Assembly (NCBI RefSeq): GCF_046054165.1
Contig: NZ_JBFNXK010000015.1
Location: 42,161 to 106,160 of the forward strand
DNA: 64,000 nt
Direction of reading: 5' to 3'
Origin: Celerinatantimonas sp046054165
GTDB lineage: Bacteria > Pseudomonadota > Gammaproteobacteria > Enterobacterales > Celerinatantimonadaceae
Of this stretch, positions 17,803-27,266 are shown one piece after another. Each line of letters starts with the position of its first letter. The stretch's first letter is position 1. The notes under the pieces were generated by a model that saw only the letters and a list, made by a program, of their open reading frames with translations, did no database searches and was not told where the DNA came from. Position numbers and translations under genes: made by a program.

Positions 17803-18638
17803 CCCTGGACTGGAAGAAACGATGATTCGTTCTTAACGACATCATTATTCAGGAAAATAATTTGTTTTAAAAATGTTAAATTTCAATGGAGTTAACTAGC
17901 TCACATTATCTATTTTGATACTAGTTTAATTCGCTTATATTGCAATAAGAGGCTGTTTAAAACGAATTTTAGTATAGATAGTGGGGCTATTAATTACAAT
18001 TAACATATATGTAATATTTTGTTTTTTTAAAATATGTGCTCCGCTTCACAGGAATCATTGATTCTCAACAAATAGCATGCGATAACTGCTTATCTCTTGC
18101 TATTGTGATCTTCTGAAATTTCAAATTAATGTCAGATTGACGATCTCTACGCGGGTAATGAGCGATGAGATTTGTTGCACATAAATAAAATTCTCGCTCG
18201 AGACTAACGTGCGTTCATGATGAAATTTTGCGCAAGTTAATACACCTTGTGATACCGGGCCAACGAAGCAGATAGAGAACCAAACACATTTAATTCCTTT
18301 CTGGATCATATCTGCGCTCATTTATTATAGTGATGAAGTATTCATAACGCTGACGCCCGTATAAAACAAAGCAGATATTAACGCTTATAGGTGCTATTTT
18401 TAGCCTTAAACATTATTAAGACCATTAAACAATATAGAGAGGGAGAACAAGAGGAATATTTATAAAGGCGCCGATTTAAAGGATTCATATTTTAAAGTCG
18501 GCTATCAATTAGCAAAAATATAATTAGTTATCTAATCATTTTAATGCGGTTGGTTTGACAACCTTGACTATCAGGGTAATACTAACTTTGCTTGTTACAA
18601 TATTAATAACTATTTATGTAAAGCAAGGGAGACACGTC
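17803..18638. promoter_or_regulatory. 836-bp divergent sdhC/gltA control region
   Basis: Strongly AT-rich and without a credible gene; a 66-codon frame at 18121-18321 has no SD and no family resemblance. Half-sites resembling the CRP consensus (TTGTGA) occur at 18103-18108 and 18247-18252. CRP and ArcA control of this junction is known in E. coli. There is ample room for several promoters or a small RNA, but no terminator-like hairpin was seen inside. Confidence 0.5.
18555..18583 (+). promoter_or_regulatory. Probable sigma-70 promoter of gltA
   Basis: A perfect -35 TTGACA at 18555-18560, a 17-base spacer and a -10-like AATACT at 18578-18583 (4 of 6 matches). The start codon at 18639 would leave a leader of about 45-50 bases with AAGGGAG just upstream. 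Confidence 0.5.
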
Positions 18639-19925
18639 ATGGCTGATAAAGTGGCCATTTTACAATTGCCTGGCCAGGAGCCTATTGAACTTCCTATCAT
18701 TTCAGGAACAGCAGGTAATGACGTCATTGACGTCCGTGAATTAGGATCGAAAGGATATTTTACCTTTGATCCTGGTTTTTTGTCGACAGCATCATGTGAG
18801 TCGCAGATCACCTATATCGACGGTGAAAAAGGTATTCTGCTTCACCGAGGTTACCCTATTGATCAGCTTGCCGAACAGGCTGAATATCTGGAAGTATGCT
18901 ATCTATTACTATTTGGGGAACGTCCAACTGAACAACAATTTGTTCAGTTTAAACAAACCGTGACTCGCCACACGATGGTCCATGAACAACTTATTCACTT
19001 CTTTCAGGGATTTCGTCGTGATTCACATCCTATGGCGATTATGGTTGGTGTCGTCGGTGCTTTATCCGCGTTCTATCACGATTCTCTCGATGTCACCAAT
19101 GAACGACACCGGGAAATCGCTGCCTATCGATTACTATCAAAAATGCCAACCTTAGCAGCTATGAGCTATAAGTATTCGATTGGCCAACCATTTGTATACC
19201 CACGCAATGACTTAAGCTATGCGGGTAATTTTCTAAACATGATGTTTTCAGTTCCAACTGAAGAGTACGTGATCAACCCCGTAGTTGAAAAAGCGATGGA
19301 TCGGATCCTAACCTTACATGCCGATCACGAACAAAATGCATCCACCTCAACCGTACGCTTAGCGGGCTCCTCAACATCCAACCCATTTGCCTGCATCGCT
19401 GCAGGGATTGCTTGTCTATGGGGGCCAGCTCATGGCGGAGCCAATGAGGCCTGCCTCACCATGTTAGAAGAAATCGGAACTGTTGACCGCATTCCTGAAT
19501 TCATTGCCAAAGCCAAAGATAAAAATGATCCGTTCCGGCTCATGGGATTTGGCCATCGCGTCTATAAACATTATGATCCGAGAGCGAAGGTCATGCGTCA
19601 GACTTGTCATGACGTATTAGAAGAGCTACAAATCGATGATCCGCTTCTGGATGTTGCAATGGAGCTAGAACGGATCGCAGCGACTGACGAATACTTTATC
19701 AGTAAAAAACTCTACCCTAATGTCGACTTCTATTCAGGGATCGTCATGAGAGCTATGGGCATTCCCGTCAGTATGTTCACTGTTATTTTTGCAATGTCTA
19801 GAACGGTCGGTTGGATTGCCCACTGGATTGAGATGTTACAAGCTCCAGGACAGCGTATCGGTCGCCCCCGTCAGCTATATACGGGAGAAGAGATGCGGGA
19901 TTACCCGAAAACACCTCGAGAATAA
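18639..19925 (+). CDS. gltA: Citrate synthase (type II, hexameric)
   Basis: A 428-residue enzyme condensing oxaloacetate and acetyl-CoA, the entry step of the TCA cycle. The active-site segments are HADHEQNASTSTVR, GFGHRVYKHYDPRA and the aspartate in NVDFYSG. The N-terminal extension MADKVAILQLPGQ is typical of NADH-sensitive Gram-negative enzymes. The ATG at 18639 is chosen over the longer frame from 18555 because it restores the family N terminus and has a strong SD. A terminator lies 28 bases after the stop. Confidence 0.97.
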   Translation: MADKVAILQLPGQEPIELPIISGTAGNDVIDVRELGSKGYFTFDPGFLSTASCESQITYIDGEKGILLHRGYPIDQLAEQAEYLEVCYLLLFGERPTEQQFVQFKQTVTRHTMVHEQLIHFFQGFRRDSHPMAIMVGVVGALSAFYHDSLDVTNERHREIAAYRLLSKMPTLAAMSYKYSIGQPFVYPRNDLSYAGNFLNMMFSVPTEEYVINPVVEKAMDRILTLHADHEQNASTSTVRLAGSSTSNPFACIAAGIACLWGPAHGGANEACLTMLEEIGTVDRIPEFIAKAKDKNDPFRLMGFGHRVYKHYDPRAKVMRQTCHDVLEELQIDDPLLDVAMELERIAATDEYFISKKLYPNVDFYSGIVMRAMGIPVSMFTVIFAMSRTVGWIAHWIEMLQAPGQRIGRPRQLYTGEEMRDYPKTPRE

Positions 19926-19953
19926 TCTTTAGTCTTATATAATAGACATTCCT

Positions 19954-19982
19954 AAGCCGAGTCATTTGATACTCGGCTTTTT
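19954..19982 (+). terminator. Rho-independent terminator of gltA
   Basis: A stem AAGCCGAGT with ACTCGGCTT, an eight-base loop and a T-run of five. Confidence 0.92.
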
Positions 19983-20040
19983 AAACTATTTCGATTAAAT
20001 ATTGCTCTGAGCTTGCTGGATTCTGCCTATCCACTGCATT

Positions 20041-21129
20041 TTATTTCAAATGATTATCAAAAAATTTAGCTTGACGGCTCAATGCCGTTTTCCCTTCTTT
20101 TGAGGTATAGGTGTAAGTATAAAATATATGCGGCATCCCTTCATAAAGATCTAAAATCGCTTCATGCCCTCCTTGACGAATAGCTTGATACAAACGCACC
20201 GAATCGCTTAAAAATAGTTCCCGAGTTCCCCCCTGAATTAAAGTGGGGGGAAATGGTTTATTAAAATCACCATACACTGGAGAGGCATAAGGATTCTTTT
20301 TCGCATCATGCGCATAAATATCGGCTGCGGCATTTAATATTCCAACCTTTAACACTGGATCGAAATATTTGAGCGTTAGATAAGAATCACCCACATCGGA
20401 GAGATCGGCCCAAGGAGAACCTACAAATAGTGCCCCCGGGATAGGGATTCTCTGATCACGCATTTTAAGAATTGATCCAGCAGCTAAACCACCGCCTGCC
20501 GAATCACCAAACATTCCCATCGATTCTGGCTGGCGCCCCAATTTTATCAAGGCATTCCATACTGAAATAACTTGATCCGTTGCCGTCTGGTAGGTTCCAT
20601 GGGGTGCCAATGTATAATCAATAGCAACAACTTGAAGACCACTCTCCCGGGCTAATAAAGATGAGATTCCCACAGTTGAATGGGCTGACTGCACAACATA
20701 TCCGCCCCCATGTACATAAACCAATAAACGAGTACTAGATTTATAATTCTTCGGATAAATACGTAATACGGGGACACCACCTAACATGTCTTCTTTGAAC
20801 GTCACCCCAAATGAGCGGGCCATCGCTTCCTGATGAGCCGTCTGGGATTGTTCAAAAAACTTTGCCAGAGCATCCCACTCAGCCGTATTCTTCGGAATTT
20901 GGCCTTTAGGTCGATGAAGTGCCGCATAAAACACGGGAAGCAAATCAGCTTTCGCTTGTCGGGACAAGGTATTAGACATCACGCCACACATCGGGTTAAC
21001 AGCGGCGGATACCGAAACAGCGGGACACCAGCCCAATCCCAGCACCAATAAATGAACAACAAGCCAAATTGAATATTGTGTCATCCCGTTACGATAGAAA
21101 TAACGAATACACCCTGACACAGAGCTCAT
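20041..21129 (-). CDS. Exported alpha/beta hydrolase of the hormone-sensitive-lipase family
   Basis: A 362-residue esterase/lipase-like enzyme. The oxyanion-hole motif HGGG is at about 140-143, the nucleophile elbow GDSAGGG at about 208-214 (Ser210), with a later aspartate (ELFLSDS) and histidine (MPHIFY) completing the triad. A long N terminus followed by a hydrophobic stretch (about 16-42) looks like a signal peptide or anchor. The GTG-free start at 21129 has AAAGGAAT upstream; an ATG at 21084 would begin directly at the hydrophobic segment. It is monocistronic between gltA and the iron-uptake region. The substrate cannot be inferred. Confidence 0.82.
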   Translation of the reverse strand: MSSVSGCIRYFYRNGMTQYSIWLVVHLLVLGLGWCPAVSVSAAVNPMCGVMSNTLSRQAKADLLPVFYAALHRPKGQIPKNTAEWDALAKFFEQSQTAHQEAMARSFGVTFKEDMLGGVPVLRIYPKNYKSSTRLLVYVHGGGYVVQSAHSTVGISSLLARESGLQVVAIDYTLAPHGTYQTATDQVISVWNALIKLGRQPESMGMFGDSAGGGLAAGSILKMRDQRIPIPGALFVGSPWADLSDVGDSYLTLKYFDPVLKVGILNAAADIYAHDAKKNPYASPVYGDFNKPFPPTLIQGGTRELFLSDSVRLYQAIRQGGHEAILDLYEGMPHIFYTYTYTSKEGKTALSRQAKFFDNHLK

Positions 21130-21312
21130 TATAAATTCCTTTCTTCCATTGAATACAACAATCCATTAAAACAAAACAGCCACCACATGAAATCGATGAC
21201 CCAAATATGATATATGTTTTTACATCTCAAAAAGAAAGCTATGGATCATGCTACCCACAATATCAATAAAAAAACATAGGATGCCCCATCCAACTTGATA
21301 TAAAAATACTCT

Positions 21313-21345
21313 AAAAGAAAGCCAGTCCGCTAAGCAGACTGGCTT
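21313..21345 (-). terminator. Terminator of the TonB-dependent receptor gene
   Basis: A nine-base perfect stem, AAGCCAGTC with GACTGGCTT, and a nine-base loop. On the minus strand it is followed by a T-rich tail (TTTCTTTT). It lies about 80 bases beyond the receptor stop codon. Confidence 0.82.
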
Positions 21346-21423
21346 GAACCTTTATCAAAGATACTTTGCTCGCTATTTATTCATGAGCTCATGTTAAAAA
21401 TAGGTCTATCGACATCTGAAAGA

Positions 21424-23544
21424 TTAAAAATCATATGTGAATCGAGCCTGTAAATAACGAGGCTCACCGATATAAATAGCATTGGCATTTTTCGCCGCCC
21501 GATAATAATACTGATCCAACACATTTTTGATACTGACATCAAATGCCGCATGATCCGTTAATCGATAACGCGAGGTCAAATCCACAGTCGTGTAACCGGG
21601 AAGCACTAAGTCATTATCGGTCGAACCATACGAATGAGTTTGAGCTGTGACGATCGACCCTACCTGCCAGTTAGAATTGAGCTGATAATAGCCTTGCAGT
21701 GTAAGTCGCTGACGCGGTGCATTAATAAATTCATTCCCTTCATCACTTGACGCAGGATTATCCTGATCACCTTCCACGACTTTGGTTTTCAGCCAAGTAT
21801 AGCTCACGATTAATGTCGAATTTAATGAAGGCTGCGCGTGAACAGAAAGTTCGGCCCCCTGACTTCGAATTTTACCAAGAGCCGCATTATCTCCCCGACT
21901 ATTAGCCACAACTACATTCTGTTTTTCGATATGGAACAGCGTCAAATCACCGCTCCAAGCTGCATGAGGCGTATAATGAATGCCGGTTTCATACTGAGTT
22001 CCTTGTTCTGGATCGAATGGTTTTCCGTTTGCATCCAGACTATCTACTCCGCTGGTTTCATAAGAGCGAGAATACCCTCCATGCCAACGCCACTGTGGCG
22101 TCAGTAAATAGCTAACACCTAATGTAGGGGTCCAATACTGCTCGGTTGCTTTTTCATGACTTCCCGGTACATAGGTGCCATTCGAACGAGTATAGGAAAC
22201 ATAAGTCGCATCCCGTTGTTGCCAGTCAAAGCGCCCCCCTAACTGCACATACAATTTTGAGGTTAACCCAATGATATCTTGAGCATAAGCGCTGTATGTA
22301 TCATAGGTATAAATACGATGGGTTCCCGGGCCGTTAGAAATCGTGCTCGTATCAATATGCGTAAATACGGGGTTATGAACACTGACGGTTAATGCGCTAT
22401 CATTTCCGCCCCAATTAATCCGGTTAAAATCATTGCGTGTATGCGCATAGCCACCACCCACGGTTAAATCATGAGAAATAGAGCCCGTAAAAAACTCACC
22501 GGTCACATAGGTATCTAACTGATGATTTAGCTGATGATTGGCAATATGTTGATAACGACGAAAGACCGAATCGGAGGTAACTCTTCCAACCGAAAAACTC
22601 GCACGTTCATCCCGATGCCAAACACTTCGCCAGCGAGAGGTGAGTTCCCACCCCTCAGATAGATGCCTTAAATACGTCAATGTGGTCGAAACGCCTTGAT
22701 CCGTCGCGTCGTTTTGTCCGCCGTAATAGTTAGTCGTAGCAGAATCGACTTGTCCGATATCGCTACCAGGAGCGACCAATCCGGATAAGTCATTGTACTT
22801 GTATCGGGTCATCTCCATCTGTAAAGTCAAAGATTGTTGGTTATCAGGAAGCCAAGTCAGCATGGGCGCTAAATAATAGCCATGCTTATCCCTGTCATCT
22901 TCAAAACCACTTTGTCCCCGATAATCGGCGATAAAGCGATAGAGCCAATTTTGCTGTTCATCCACAGCTCCGGTACTATCAACTGCAAAACTACGTGTTC
23001 CAAAATTCTGATCAGTTTGCGGCGTTAAATAACTTCCGCCTTCAATCTGAACTTCAGTATGGCGGATTTTCTGGGGTTTTTTAGTCACCAAATTAATGGT
23101 GCCCCCCACTTCCTGACTTCCAAATAACATGGATCCCACGCCTTTAAGCACATCAACACGCTCGACGGCAATCATTGGGATCTGATTATCTTTTAATGCC
23201 CAGGCATTAAGCCCGTCCATTTTTACGTTATCCCGGGTCAATGCGAATCCACGGGAAACATAGCTATAACTATTATTTCCGGAAGACTGGATCCCCGGAA
23301 GTAGTGAAATGGCATCAGATAATTCCTGAGGCTGACTCAATTGGATCTGCTCAGGTGTAACCTGATCCACCGTTATACTTTGTTCATCACTCGCCGCAGC
23401 GGTTTTAGTGGTACTTTGAGTTGACTGCCCTGTCACCTCGACTGTTTGATATTCAACTTTGGAATTATCAGCAGCATACACGATCGGACTCACTGAGGCA
23501 GACGTTAAGAGCGCTAGGAGTGAAAACCGAAATGGCGGGGTCAT
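21424..23544 (-). CDS. TonB-dependent siderophore receptor
   Basis: An outer-membrane gated beta-barrel of about 706 residues. It has a signal peptide ending near VYAA, a TonB-box-like segment (YQTVEVTGQ), a plug domain (ISLLPGIQSSG; VERVDVLKGVGSMLFGSQEVGGTINLVTKKP), a barrel, and a terminal phenylalanine (ARFTYDF). It lacks the extra N-terminal signalling domain of FecA or FpvA, so it should not drive a sigma/anti-sigma cascade. The plug wording is like ferric-hydroxamate and other siderophore receptors, but the ligand is not determinable. The start at 23544 has AAGGA nine bases upstream; the ATG at 23553 is too close to it. A Fur-box-like site is immediately upstream. Confidence 0.9.
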   Translation of the reverse strand: MTPPFRFSLLALLTSASVSPIVYAADNSKVEYQTVEVTGQSTQSTTKTAAASDEQSITVDQVTPEQIQLSQPQELSDAISLLPGIQSSGNNSYSYVSRGFALTRDNVKMDGLNAWALKDNQIPMIAVERVDVLKGVGSMLFGSQEVGGTINLVTKKPQKIRHTEVQIEGGSYLTPQTDQNFGTRSFAVDSTGAVDEQQNWLYRFIADYRGQSGFEDDRDKHGYYLAPMLTWLPDNQQSLTLQMEMTRYKYNDLSGLVAPGSDIGQVDSATTNYYGGQNDATDQGVSTTLTYLRHLSEGWELTSRWRSVWHRDERASFSVGRVTSDSVFRRYQHIANHQLNHQLDTYVTGEFFTGSISHDLTVGGGYAHTRNDFNRINWGGNDSALTVSVHNPVFTHIDTSTISNGPGTHRIYTYDTYSAYAQDIIGLTSKLYVQLGGRFDWQQRDATYVSYTRSNGTYVPGSHEKATEQYWTPTLGVSYLLTPQWRWHGGYSRSYETSGVDSLDANGKPFDPEQGTQYETGIHYTPHAAWSGDLTLFHIEKQNVVVANSRGDNAALGKIRSQGAELSVHAQPSLNSTLIVSYTWLKTKVVEGDQDNPASSDEGNEFINAPRQRLTLQGYYQLNSNWQVGSIVTAQTHSYGSTDNDLVLPGYTTVDLTSRYRLTDHAAFDVSIKNVLDQYYYRAAKNANAIYIGEPRYLQARFTYDF

Positions 23545-23563
23545 AAATATCATCCTTTTTATT

Positions 23564-23582
23564 GAAAATGATTCGCATTCTA
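23564..23582 (-). promoter_or_regulatory. Fur box upstream of the TonB receptor
   Basis: On the minus strand the core AATGCGAATCATTTTC matches 13 of 16 positions of the Fur consensus AATGATAATCATTATC. It lies 20-38 bases before the receptor start, so iron repression is expected. Confidence 0.72.
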
Positions 23583-23634
23583 ATAATCACTCATAAAATG
23601 GCAAGCTTTTACAATTAAAAACAATTATGTAAAT

Positions 23635-23653
23635 ATTAATGATATTTATTTTT
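23635..23653 (+). promoter_or_regulatory. Possible second Fur box, upstream of the FecB-like gene
   Basis: ATTAATGATATTTATTTTT matches 13 of 19 positions of the Fur consensus and sits about 57-75 bases before the transporter start. The region is so AT-rich that a chance match is plausible. Confidence 0.4.
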
Positions 23654-23709
23654 ATTTACTTAGATCTGAATACAGGTAAAATGACGCGTTTTAGATAAAT
23701 CAAGTCATA

Positions 23710-24564
23710 ATGCAAAAAACTTGTTTTTTATTGTGGGCAACTCTGTTTTTTTTGCTCCCTATTCATAGTTATGGAAGCTCACCACGTGTTGTGGCTCTGG
23801 AATTCTCATTCGCTGAAGATTTACTCGCTATCGGAATCGTTCCGGTTGGAATCGCTGATGATGGTCGGCCTTCGCAGCTATATCCTGCGTTACAAACTTT
23901 AAAATGGACTTCGGTTGGTAGTCGAGCCCAACCCGACCTAGAGCAGATTGCTGCATTACATCCAACACTTATCATTGCTGATCCCAGCCGACATCAATTG
24001 ATTGAAGATCAATTAAAGCATATCGCGCCGGTATTAATGCTCCCTTCACGGCGTGCAAGTTATTCTGAAAATATGCAAGCGGCTCAATCAATAGCCGATG
24101 CTCTTGGCTTGACTTTGGCGATGAAACGCCGCCTTCAGCAACACCAAAACTATCTCGCGCATCTGGCGATACAACTCAACAAGAATCAGCATGCCTCCGT
24201 CTTATTTCTTATCTCTCGAGGACCCCACCTCTTCGCTCATGCCCGAGACTCGTATATAGGAGGGTTGTTAAAGGCTCTCACTCTGGAGCCGGCAGACACT
24301 GGCTTTAGTGATAGCCAACCCAGTCGGCAAATAAATATCGAGCAACTGCTCGCCATTGACCCTAAATTCATTTTACTGGGTCAGTATGGACATCATGTCC
24401 TATCAAAACAATGGCGACATGACCCTCTATGGAACATACTTTCTGCCGTCCAACAGCATCATGTGTATCCCGTTAACGGTCATATATGGGTGAAAGGCCG
24501 CGGAATATTAAGCGCCGAATGGATCGCACAACAAATCGCTAATCAAATCGGGGCGGCATCATGA
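23710..24564 (+). CDS. Periplasmic iron-chelate-binding protein, FecB-like
   Basis: A 284-residue class III (helical-backbone) substrate-binding protein. It has a signal peptide (cleavage near SYGSS) and strong resemblance to E. coli FecB along the chain: VVALEFSFAEDLLAIGIVPVGIADD against IVVLELSFADALAAVDVSPIGIADD, then SVGSRAQPDLEQIAALHPTL. It would deliver a ferric chelate from the periplasm to the permeases that follow. The next gene starts in an ATGA overlap. Ferric citrate is the natural guess from FecB, but hydroxamate-type chelates are possible because the divergent receptor is not FecA-like. Confidence 0.87.
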   Translation: MQKTCFLLWATLFFLLPIHSYGSSPRVVALEFSFAEDLLAIGIVPVGIADDGRPSQLYPALQTLKWTSVGSRAQPDLEQIAALHPTLIIADPSRHQLIEDQLKHIAPVLMLPSRRASYSENMQAAQSIADALGLTLAMKRRLQQHQNYLAHLAIQLNKNQHASVLFLISRGPHLFAHARDSYIGGLLKALTLEPADTGFSDSQPSRQINIEQLLAIDPKFILLGQYGHHVLSKQWRHDPLWNILSAVQQHHVYPVNGHIWVKGRGILSAEWIAQQIANQIGAAS

Positions 24565-25550
24565 CAACCCGCTTTATAGTGCTACTCACGATATTAATGG
24601 GGTTTATTCTCTGTGCCGGATGGTTATCCCTCACGCAGTTATCTACTTTAGCACTAAATACCCATACAGCCCTTAAAGTGCTTTCAGGAAATACGCCGCA
24701 TACAGCAATCGGATTAGTGATGACTGAGTTAAGATTACCCCGTTTTATCGGAGCTCTATTATGTGGTGCCGCGTTAGCTGGTGCAGGCCTGATTATGCAG
24801 GCCATCACGGCCAATCCGATCGCATCCCCCAGTATTTTTGGCATTACATCCGGCGCTAATTTAGGATTCGTACTTGCAGTACTGAACCCACTCTGGCCAG
24901 CCTGGCTCCCCGAACAAATCGCAGCGATTATTCTAGCTGCTTTATGCTGGTTCATTGTTATGCGCCTTGGAAACGTTCACAAAAATACGGGCAGCATGAT
25001 CCAACTGGTCTTGGTTGGAGCCGCTATTTCTACTTTTTGTGCGGCTATCACGAAAACGCTATTAATTTTTTTTGAGTCAACCAGCCATAGTCTACTCAGT
25101 CAGATGGCGGGTAATCTGGCAGGTTTACGCTGGCCTGATATTATTCCGCTCATGGCAATCCTTGTTCCGCTGCTTATTCTCACTCAATGCATCTGTAACA
25201 AGCTCAATTTAATCCGATTAGGCCATCAACAAGCCCAAAATATTGGGTTAAATACGAACCGTTGGTTACTCATTTTTAGCAGCATTGTCTTAGTCTCAGT
25301 GTCCACGGTGATTAGTTATTGCGGACAATTTGCATTTGTCGGACTCGTCGTTCCCCATATCAGCCGACTATTTATCGGCCATGATCACCGAGTTTCATTC
25401 CCTATAACATGCCTACTGGGAGCAACGTTAATTGCTTGGTCTGATGTACTAGGTCGGGCCAGCAATTTCCCGGCAGAAACCCCTGCAGGAGCTGTGATTG
25501 CACTCATTGGAGCACCAATTTTTCTCTATCTGGTCCGCCGCAAATCATGA
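24561..25550 (+). CDS. Iron-chelate ABC transporter permease, FecC-like
   Basis: A 329-residue FecCD-family permease with about nine or ten membrane segments. Family motifs are ALAGAGLIMQAITANPIASPSIFGITSGA near the N terminus and GQFAFVGLVVPHISRLFIGHDHR near residue 255. It forms a heterodimeric channel with the next gene product. It overlaps both neighbours by four bases (ATGA). Confidence 0.9.
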   Translation: MTTRFIVLLTILMGFILCAGWLSLTQLSTLALNTHTALKVLSGNTPHTAIGLVMTELRLPRFIGALLCGAALAGAGLIMQAITANPIASPSIFGITSGANLGFVLAVLNPLWPAWLPEQIAAIILAALCWFIVMRLGNVHKNTGSMIQLVLVGAAISTFCAAITKTLLIFFESTSHSLLSQMAGNLAGLRWPDIIPLMAILVPLLILTQCICNKLNLIRLGHQQAQNIGLNTNRWLLIFSSIVLVSVSTVISYCGQFAFVGLVVPHISRLFIGHDHRVSFPITCLLGATLIAWSDVLGRASNFPAETPAGAVIALIGAPIFLYLVRRKS

Positions 25551-26494
25551 AATTTACCACTCAACTTTTTGTACTTATTTTAGCGCTATTATTTTTTATC
25601 TATTTGAGTACTCAACTTGGAATCGCACCTTCAGGTGGCCTATGGGACTGGAACTATGTCATTAGTCATCGACTGGTCCGAGCATTAATCGCCGCGTTCA
25701 TCGGGGCGATGCTCGCTTGTGCCGGGGCACTCACTCAAAGTGTGATCCGCAATCCGCTAGCCTCTCCAGATATTCTGGGGATCAGTCACGGGGCATCACT
25801 AGCTGCGGTCATGACTTTGTCATTGTTTCCGAATTTAGCGATGCATTATCTTCCCTTTATTTGCTTTGGTGGCGCAATGATGGCCTCCGTCATCTTAAAA
25901 CTAACGATAGGCAAACGCTTTTCATCACCGATGCTGATTGCCGTCACGGGGATTGCATTATCGGCCTGGTTTGCCTCTATTAATGATTACCTTCTGGTCA
26001 GCCATTCTCAAACGACCTCAACGGTACTCCTTTGGCTCGCAGGAAGTCTCTGGGGGAAAAACTGGCTCCAATTCAGCTGGCTATTTCCTTGGATCAGCAT
26101 TCTGATTGTCAGTTTACTACTTGCCCAACCGCTCAATTTACTCTTATTAGGATCACAGCAAGCTCAATTAATCGGAACCCGTCCCCAGCGCATTCAAGTC
26201 ATTGCGCTTATTTTGGCTATGTTACTCACCGCCGTAAGTGTTGCACTCTGTGGTCCTATTGGATTCGTAGGTTTAATCGCGCCACATCTAGCTCGGTTAC
26301 TCACCGGAAGCCGTCATCAACAATTATTACCTATCGCCATGAGCTATGGCGCATTAATACTGGTGCTTGCGGATCTTATCGGGCGAACACTACTTCGCCC
26401 CGTTGAAATTCCGGTCGGGCTAGTAATCGCCCTACTAGGAGCCCCATATTTTATTTTTTTACTCCTCAGACAAAAGGCCTCTCTTCATGCTTGA
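25547..26494 (+). CDS. Iron-chelate ABC transporter permease, FecD-like
   Basis: A 315-residue second permease with the same architecture: ACAGALTQSVIRNPLASPDILGISHGASLAAV and GPIGFVGLIAPHLARLLTGSRHQ. The segment AGSLWGKNW matches TGSLWGRDW in E. coli FecD, supporting the FecD assignment. It overlaps the ATPase gene by eight bases. Confidence 0.9.
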   Translation: MKFTTQLFVLILALLFFIYLSTQLGIAPSGGLWDWNYVISHRLVRALIAAFIGAMLACAGALTQSVIRNPLASPDILGISHGASLAAVMTLSLFPNLAMHYLPFICFGGAMMASVILKLTIGKRFSSPMLIAVTGIALSAWFASINDYLLVSHSQTTSTVLLWLAGSLWGKNWLQFSWLFPWISILIVSLLLAQPLNLLLLGSQQAQLIGTRPQRIQVIALILAMLLTAVSVALCGPIGFVGLIAPHLARLLTGSRHQQLLPIAMSYGALILVLADLIGRTLLRPVEIPVGLVIALLGAPYFIFLLLRQKASLHA

Positions 26495-27266
26495 AACACA
26501 TCAGCTCAGTGCTGGGTATCTTCCAACATCCCCTATTGTTCGTGACATAAATCTGACTTTCCAACCCGGAAAAATCTATGCGCTTGTTGGGCCCAATGGA
26601 TGCGGAAAATCCACATTATTAAAAACAATCGCATTACTCAACTCACCATTAACCGGTAACATTTTTTATAAAACCAAGCCCTTATCGCAATTACCCTCGA
26701 AGCAAAAAGCCCAAATTATAGCCATGCTTTGTCAACGGAACCCTCAACCAGAAGGAATGACGATTCAACAATTAGTCGAATTCGGACGCCATGCTTATAC
26801 CGGTTTTTGGGGGCGTTTATCGCAACAAGATTATCAATACATTGATCGGATGATAGAGCTATGCCAGTTGCATGACATTCGTCATCACTACTTAACCGAT
26901 TTGTCCGGTGGGCAAAATCAACGTGGATGGCTAGCCATGACGCTCGCACAAGATAGTCGTTATATACTGCTGGATGAACCAACTACTTATCTGGATTTAC
27001 ATCATCAGGTTGAACTCATGGAATTGCTGCAATATTTAAAAGCATCCGGAAAAACTCCCATTTGCGTCTTACATGATTTAAATCAAGCCTGTCGTTATTG
27101 CGATGAAATTATCGTGTTATCTCAGGGACAAATTTATGCTCAAGGAACCCCCTCACACATCATGACCGCCAACATGCTCAGCGATGTCTTTTGGGTTAAC
27201 GCTCATATCAGTCCAGCCCCAATCTCTCAAACTCCCATGATGACGGTACTCAATAACCAGACCTAA
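26487..27266 (+). CDS. Iron-chelate ABC transporter ATPase, FecE-like
   Basis: A 259-residue nucleotide-binding subunit. Walker A is GPNGCGKST (about 36-44), the ABC signature LSGGQNQRGWLAM, Walker B YILLDEPTTYLDL, and the switch histidine is in CVLHDLNQA. The signature carries N and G (LSGGQNQRG) where many members have QRQR. It is the last gene of the four-gene transporter operon. Confidence 0.92.
   Translation: MLETHQLSAGYLPTSPIVRDINLTFQPGKIYALVGPNGCGKSTLLKTIALLNSPLTGNIFYKTKPLSQLPSKQKAQIIAMLCQRNPQPEGMTIQQLVEFGRHAYTGFWGRLSQQDYQYIDRMIELCQLHDIRHHYLTDLSGGQNQRGWLAMTLAQDSRYILLDEPTTYLDLHHQVELMELLQYLKASGKTPICVLHDLNQACRYCDEIIVLSQGQIYAQGTPSHIMTANMLSDVFWVNAHISPAPISQTPMMTVLNNQT

Noticed and set aside
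18121..18321. A 66-codon minus-strand frame in the sdhC/gltA gap
   Set aside because: No ribosome-binding site, no recognisable motif, and AT-rich regulatory DNA is the simpler explanation.
20041..27266. Horizontally acquired or mobile island around the iron-uptake genes
   Set aside because: No integrase, transposase, flanking repeat or tRNA was seen, and codon use looks like that of the neighbours.
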